Assembly (NCBI GenBank): GCA_963711705.1
Contig: CAVQFM010000009.1
Location: 1-64,000, forward strand
From: RYN-230 sp963711705
GTDB taxonomy: Bacteria > Actinomycetota > Actinomycetes > Streptosporangiales > Streptosporangiaceae
Direction of reading: 5' to 3'
DNA: 64,000 nt
Shown: one piece after another, positions 59,555 to 64,000 of the stretch
Layout of the letters: every line of letters begins with the position of its first letter
How positions within the stretch are numbered: the stretch's first letter is position 1
Program-made: the position numbers and the translations under genes
Notes under the pieces: generated by a model
Seen by the model: the letters and a program-made list of their open reading frames with translations, nothing else
Database searches by the model: none
Told to the model about the DNA's origin: nothing

Positions 59555-60946
59555 GGCAATCCCCCCATCCGCTTGCCCCACAGCCGCCGCCCGCCGAACC
59601 TGGCCCGGCCCCGCCGCCTGCCCAGCAGCCCGCGGCCCTTGCCGCCGAGGCCAGCCCGGCCTCCGGCCGTTGATGGTTCCCGGCGCGGCGCGCCGGAACC
59701 GCGGCACATGTGCTTTTCCTCTTGAACGCCATCGGGGCGCGCTGACCAGCGGCCGGCCGCTGGAGAATGCGCCTGGCCTGGGCCTGCGGCCCAGCACCGA
59801 TCTGGGCCTGCGGCCCAGCACCGAACCGCCGACCGCCCCGTCACGGCGCCGCGCCGAGCCGAGCCGCAGGTGGACGGGGCGGGGTGGCCGGCTGATGGTG
59901 ACCCGGGCCGCGCTGGCCGACCCGCCCGCCATGACCCCGCCGCGCAGCCGGGGACCGCGGGATGGCCGCAGCGCCCGGCCGCCCGCCCCGTCCCCGAGCA
60001 GGCCGCTGCGGGCAACCGCGCCGCCGCCCGCCAGGCCACCCCGGTACCGGCTGGCCCAGTCCCGGCTGCCCAGCCGCAGCGCCACCGGCCGCGCCTGGAG
60101 GCCGGTGCGGTACCGGCTGGCCCAGTTGCGGCTGCCCAGCCGCAACTGAACCGGGGCGGCGGGCCGGGTCCTGGGCACCCGGGTGCCGCTGGCCGAGCCG
60201 CCCTGCATCCCGCTGGACCCGCCGAGCCGCAGGTGCACCGGCCGGGCCGGGGCCCGCTGGGGCAGCCGCCCGCCGCTGGCCGACCCGCCCTGGGTGGCCC
60301 CGGCGCGCAGCGCCCGGGCCCGCAGCCGGGGCGCTCCGCCGGTGCCACTGTCCCGCAGCACGCTGCCGGACACGGCGGCCACGCCCGCCGCGGCGGCCAG
60401 CGGGGAGGCCGTCAGCGACTGGCCGGCGGTGCCGCGCAGCGCGGCCAGGCCCTGGGTGGCCACCCCGTAGGCCCGGGCCACCCCGTACAGCACGAACGGG
60501 CTGAGCAGCAGGTCGTAGACGATGGCGGCGGGCACCGCCCGGCCGATCGCGGTCCAGGTGACGTTTGGGTCGCCGAACAGCATCCCGGTCAGCGCGTAGA
60601 GCAGCTCACCGACCGCCGAGCCCACCGCCACCACGGCCAGCGGCAGCCAGGCCGACTTGTCCGGATCGGCGCCGATCACCCCGGCGGCGTATCCGACCAG
60701 GCAGAACACCAGCGCGTACTGCCCGACCAGGTGGCTGGCGGGCGGGGCCACGTCGAGCGCGAGGCCCGCGGCGAACCCACCCAGCATGCCCTCGACCGGC
60801 CCGGCGCAGGCGGCCAGCGCCACCACGGTGAGCAGCACGAGGTCGGGACCGGCCGCACCGGGCAGCCGCAGGTTGTCCAGGACGATCAGCTGAATCAGGA
60901 TCGCGCCCAGCAGCAGCCCAGCGGCCAGCGCGGTGCGCCGCACCAC
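59551..60946 (-). CDS. mreD: Rod-shape-determining protein MreD with a long arginine-rich repeat tail; probable frameshift
   Basis: It starts at GTG 60946, one base after mreC. About 170 residues form the membrane part of MreD (LAAGLLLGAILIQLIVLDNL, DLVLLTVVALAACAGPVEGM, IVYDLLLSPFVLYGVARAY). A tail of some 270-300 residues follows, with repeated RPVHLRLGS/PVQLRLGS/PVALRLGS units and R-Y-R-x-G-L pieces. The long frame would run without a stop into pbp2. However, another frame reads AGLGGKGRGLLGRRRGRARF and ends at 59551, overlapping the pbp2 ATG. The true end is therefore probably there, after a one-base shift near 59660-59700. The tail is positively charged and its role is unknown. Confidence 0.85.
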
Positions 60947-60947
60947 G

Positions 60948-61919
60948 TCAGTGCCCCGATCCCGTGGGGTTCGGTGTCGGCGCGCCCGGCTGGCCGGAGC
61001 GGCCGGTGGCGCTGGGCGAGGCGGTCACCGTGACCGTCGGGGCCGGGGTCGGGCTGGGCGGCAGCACCGAGAACCGCGGGTTGGTCCGCGGCGGCACGAT
61101 CACCACGCCGACCACGCCCAGCGCGGTGTCGTCCGCGTACGGGCGGACCAGCGCGGTCCTGGTCAGCGAGGTGGCCGTGCCCTCGACCCGGGTGATCACG
61201 CCCACCGGCACGCCGGGCACGTAGGGCCGCCCGCCCGCCGACCCGAACGTGACCAGCTGCTGCCCGGGGCGCAGCACCGCGTTGACGTCGAACACCTGGA
61301 GGCGGAGCAGCCCGGTGCCGTACATGCTCTTGCCGGTGCCGGTGACCACGCCGATCTGCCCGGTGCCGGCCAGCCGCACCCCCACGGTCACGCTGGCGTC
61401 GGTGGCCAGCAGCACGGTGGACGTGGTCGAGGTCACCGAGGTGACCGTGCCGACCAGGCCCTGCCCGTTCAGCACGGTCTCATCCGGCTTGATGCCGTCG
61501 GCGCGCCCGGCGTCGATGGTGACCGAGTCGTCGTAGGCGGCCCCGGCCGCGATGACGCTGGCGGTCACGATCCGGTACCGGCCCCGGCCCGCCAGCTGCA
61601 GCAGCTGGCCGAGCTGCCGCTGCGCGTACTTGCTCAGCCGCTGCTGGCTCAGTTCGCCGCGCAGCTCGCTCACCTGCCGCTGCAGCGCGTGGACCTGGGC
61701 CGACGAGCCGGATCCATCGGTCAGATCGTCCGCGAACGCCGCGGCCGGCCGGGTGACCAGGCTGGCCGCGCTCTCCGCCGACCCGAAGATGGTGCCGCCC
61801 ATCGAGCGCAGCCCGCTCAGCGGCGAGGTGATCCCGCCCCGGTAGTCGATGGTGATCAGGGCCAGCGCGGCCACCAGCAGCGCCCCGAGAACGAGACGGG
61901 TTCGCCGGGTGTCGTGCAC
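60948..61919 (-). CDS. mreC: Rod-shape-determining protein MreC
   Basis: The protein is 323 residues from GTG 61919. It has one N-terminal membrane helix (LVLGALLVAALALITIDYRG), a coiled coil (VHALQRQVSELRGELSQQRL), and two beta-barrel halves with RIVTASVIAAGAAYDDSVTI, GLVGTVTSVTSTTSTVLLAT. A disordered proline/serine/threonine tail follows. MreC links the cytoplasmic MreB filament to extracytoplasmic PBP2-RodA. It lies in the mreBCD-pbp2-rodA cluster. Confidence 0.95.
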   Translation of the reverse strand: MHDTRRTRLVLGALLVAALALITIDYRGGITSPLSGLRSMGGTIFGSAESAASLVTRPAAAFADDLTDGSGSSAQVHALQRQVSELRGELSQQRLSKYAQRQLGQLLQLAGRGRYRIVTASVIAAGAAYDDSVTIDAGRADGIKPDETVLNGQGLVGTVTSVTSTTSTVLLATDASVTVGVRLAGTGQIGVVTGTGKSMYGTGLLRLQVFDVNAVLRPGQQLVTFGSAGGRPYVPGVPVGVITRVEGTATSLTRTALVRPYADDTALGVVGVVIVPPRTNPRFSVLPPSPTPAPTVTVTASPSATGRSGQPGAPTPNPTGSGH

Positions 61920-62002
61920 CAGGTCTCCTCATCCACGCAGCTGGCCGTACCCCTGTTAGCTGCCGCAGCCCAGGCGGCGTGTTCCCGCCCCGGACGGGAG
62001 GC

Positions 62003-63033
62003 TTAGCGTCTGGACTCGGGAACCAGTACCTGACGCAGGGTATCGAAGTCCTCTACGCACTTGCCGGTACCCAGCACCACCGAGTCGAGCGGGTTGTCGG
62101 CGACGTGGACCGGCATGCCGGTTTCCTCCCGCAGCCGGTCGGCCAGCCCGCGCAGCAGCGCGCCGCCGCCGGTGAGCGCGATCCCCCGGTCCATCACGTC
62201 GCCGGCCAGCTCGGGCGGGCACTTGTCGAGCGTGGTCTTGACGGTGTCCACGATCAGCGCGACCGGCTCCTCGATGGCCCGGCGGATCTCCTCGGCGGAG
62301 ATCACGATGGTCTTGGGCAGGCCGCTCACCAGGTCCCGGCCGCGGATCTCGGCGTGCGGCTCATCCACCGACGGGTAGGCCGAGCCCAGCGCCATCTTGA
62401 TCTCCTCGGCGGTGCGGTCGCCGAGCATGAGCGAGTATTCCTTCTTGCCGAACGTGATGATCGCCTGGTCCAGTTCGTCGCCGGCCACCCGGATCGACTG
62501 GGAGGTGACGATGCCGCCCAGGGAGATCACGGCGACCTCCGTGGTGCCCCCGCCGATGTCCACCACCATGTTCCCGGTCGGCTCGTTGACCGGCAGGCCG
62601 GCCCGATCGCCGCGGCCATCGGCTCCTCGATGATGTACACCCGCCGGGCGCCCGCCTGGTGCCCGGCTTCCTTGACCGCGCTCTGCTCCACCCCGGTGAT
62701 GCCGCTGGGCACCGCCACGACGACCCGGGGCTTGGCCAGGTGCCGGCGCCGGTGCACCTTCTGGATGAAATAGCGCAGCATGCGCTCGGTCACGTCGAAA
62801 TCGGCGATGACCCCGTCTTTGAGCGGCCGCACGGCCACGATGTTGCCCGGCGTCCGCCCGATCATCCGTTTCGCCTCGACCCCCACGGCAACGATCTGGC
62901 CGGTATTCGTGTTCAGCGCCACCACGGAGGGCTCGTTGAGCACGATGCCGCGGCCCCGCACGTAGACCAGGGTGTTCGCGGTACCCAAGTCGACCGCCAT
63001 GTCACGGCCCAGAAACGCCAGCGCGTTGCTCAT
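62003..63033 (-). CDS. mreB: Rod-shape-determining actin homologue MreB, with an apparent frameshift
   Basis: From ATG 63033 the frame has MAVDLGTANTLVYVRGRGIV (phosphate-1), KRMIGRTPGNIVAVRPLKDG, VVVAVPSGITGVEQSAVKEA and VYIIEEPMAAAIG. At about 62600 one base appears to be missing from a G run, and the frame shifts to GNMVVDIGGGTTEVAVISLG (phosphate-2), ALTGGGALLRGLADRLREET (adenosine motif) and the end at 62003. Apart from the shift, every MreB motif is present and the length (about 343 residues) is normal. It directs lateral wall or spore-wall synthesis. An assembly indel is the likely cause. Confidence 0.94.
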
Positions 63034-63148
63034 GAGGAACGAGTACCTTCCCAAAAGGGTCTGCCGGATGATCTGTGCTCTTATTGCCGCGCCCCGAGCC
63101 CTGCGCACTCAAGCCGCTCTGTTTGTTCATCGGCCAGCGTCAGCCCGC

Positions 63149-63559
63149 CTAAACGAGGTCGGGAAAGAAGATCTTGATTTCCCGCTCGGCGGAGTCCGGT
63201 GAGTCGGATCCGTGCACGATGTTCTGCTGAACATTCAACGCGTGATCACCGCGGATAGTGCCCGCCGCGGCCAGGACTGGGTCGGTGGCGCCGGCCAGCC
63301 CGCGGAACGCCTCGACCGCTCGTGGGCCCTGCACGACGAGGGCGACCAGCGGGCCCGAGGTGATGAAGCCGAGCAGCGGCTCGAAGAACGGCTTTCCGAC
63401 GTGCTCGGCGTAGTGCGCCTCGGCCGTTTCCTGGGTAATGGTCCGCAGATCCATGGCCACGATCTGCAGGCCCTTGCGCTCAATCCGGGCAATGACGTCG
63501 CCGATCAGCCCCCGCCGGACGCCGTCCGGTTTGACTAGGACAAGGGTACGTTGACTCAA
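63149..63559 (-). CDS. ndk: Nucleoside diphosphate kinase
   Basis: The protein is 136 residues from TTG 63559, eight bases after GAGGAG; this gives exactly the usual family length, while the longer upstream frame does not. Motifs are LVLVKPDGVRRGLIGDVIAR, ERKGLQIVAMDLRTITQETA, and the active-site histidine in LNVQQNIVHGSDSPDSAERE. It equilibrates nucleoside triphosphates. It lies upstream of mreB on the same strand (115 bases apart), a common actinobacterial arrangement. Confidence 0.96.
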   Translation of the reverse strand: MSQRTLVLVKPDGVRRGLIGDVIARIERKGLQIVAMDLRTITQETAEAHYAEHVGKPFFEPLLGFITSGPLVALVVQGPRAVEAFRGLAGATDPVLAAAGTIRGDHALNVQQNIVHGSDSPDSAEREIKIFFPDLV

Positions 63560-63870
63560 CTCTTTGCTCCTCTTGGCCGGTGGCAACGGTGCCGATCCCG
63601 GAGTGATCGAGGGCAAACCCGCCGCCCCTGAATCCTACCGGTGCGACCTCGGGGGCCCGGCCGCACGGCACGCCGCCGGGCCGTGTGACAGAACTGTCTC
63701 CCGCCATGTGACCTGGACATACCACGCTAAGTAAGGCATCCTCGGGAAGGTATCCGCCCGCTGTGCTCCCGGGTCGGCATCCCCGGCGTGCGGCATGGCG
63801 GCTCGCCACCCCGGCGCCTGGCGGGACCGTCCGCTGCTGTGCCGGGACGCCGACGAGGAGCAGATCGACG
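63560..63870. other. Divergent intergenic region
   Basis: It lies between ndk (minus) and a plus-strand gene at the right edge and presumably carries both promoters. No gene is recognised. Confidence 0.5.
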
Positions 63871-64000
63871 GTGAACGAGCAGACCGGCAGCCAGGCGGCG
63901 CAGTCAGCTACGGCGGTCCCCGAGACCACCATGGACTGGGCTCCGTGGCGCCGGGACGGCCTGCTCACCCGGATCGCCCCGTTCGCCGCGCTGGCCGTGC
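63871..64000 (+). CDS. Unidentified protein, N-terminal part (runs off the right edge)
   Basis: It starts at GTG 63871, preceded by GAGGAG at a somewhat long distance. The visible 43 residues are a disordered lead (NEQTGSQAAQSATAVPETTM) followed by DWAPWRRDGLLTRIAPFAAL, where a membrane segment seems to begin. This looks like a membrane or sensor protein, but the family cannot be told from this much. Confidence 0.5.
   Translation, partial: MNEQTGSQAAQSATAVPETTMDWAPWRRDGLLTRIAPFAALAV

Noticed and set aside
58316..60946. A natural MreD-PBP2 fusion protein, since one frame is open through both
   Set aside because: A different frame gives a plausible MreD end whose stop overlaps the PBP2 start codon as ATGA, as expected for this operon. 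The open read-through is better explained by a one-base indel.

Overview
The window is high-GC actinomycete DNA, probably from the Streptosporangiales or a close relative. The evidence is the GC-rich third codon positions, many GTG and TTG starts, leaderless-looking promoters, and a canonical actinobacterial block on the minus strand from about 41.6 to 63.6 kb: ndk, mreB-mreC-mreD-pbp2-rodA, a radical-SAM gene pair, an RNase E/G gene, rplU-rpmA-obgE, proB, nadD-rsfS and a GpgP-like phosphatase. That block is core chromosome. The left 41 kb is accessory and heavily rearranged.

Left part (1-5.8 kb): gene remnants and regulators. These are a GNAT tail, a LuxR/MalT-type regulator carrying two frameshifts, a TetR gene with a good promoter and operator, an SDR stub, and a minus-strand remnant that reads like a DISARM-type SNF2 helicase (DrmD) mixed with integrase N-terminal sequence.

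Defence islet (5.76-14.43 kb): this segment is bounded on both sides by truncated 3' copies of tRNA-Ala(GGC), in the same orientation as the intact tRNA at 41.6 kb, so it looks like a decayed tRNA-integrated element. It carries an XRE regulator, an IS5-type and an IS481-type insertion sequence side by side, a TGS1-like methyltransferase with a 12-unit GAA tract, and a three-domain protein. That protein joins a nucleotide-cyclase-like domain, a cyclic-nucleotide-binding domain and a TIR domain, and resembles a Pycsar system collapsed into one polypeptide. A compositionally different patch follows: a HIT protein, a membrane protein and a ThsB-like (DUF1863) TIR fragment, cut off by an integrase fragment next to the right tRNA copy.

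Accessory metabolism and stress region (14.8-41.2 kb): animal-type haem peroxidase, DinB-like protein, a dehydrogenase/Gfo-Idh pair divergent from a GpgS-like glucosyl-3-phosphoglycerate synthase and a GT4 glycosyltransferase, a SAP-domain protein, small stress-type proteins, transaldolase, an emfourin-like inhibitor, duplicated XRE modules with repeated hairpins, STAS, a CsbD-like peptide, GNAT, and a membrane protein/winged-helix pair with clear operators. Broken genes include tyrosinase, Asp23, Mn-catalase and two IS256 copies. The GpgP homologue at 42 kb could dephosphorylate the GpgS product, giving glucosylglycerate.

Caution: single-base frameshifts occur in nadD, mreB, pbp2 and mreD, which are essential or nearly so, and also in accessory genes. 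They most likely reflect indel errors in the assembly, so frameshift alone should not be taken as proof of a pseudogene here. All functional calls rest on reading the sequence; no database search was run.
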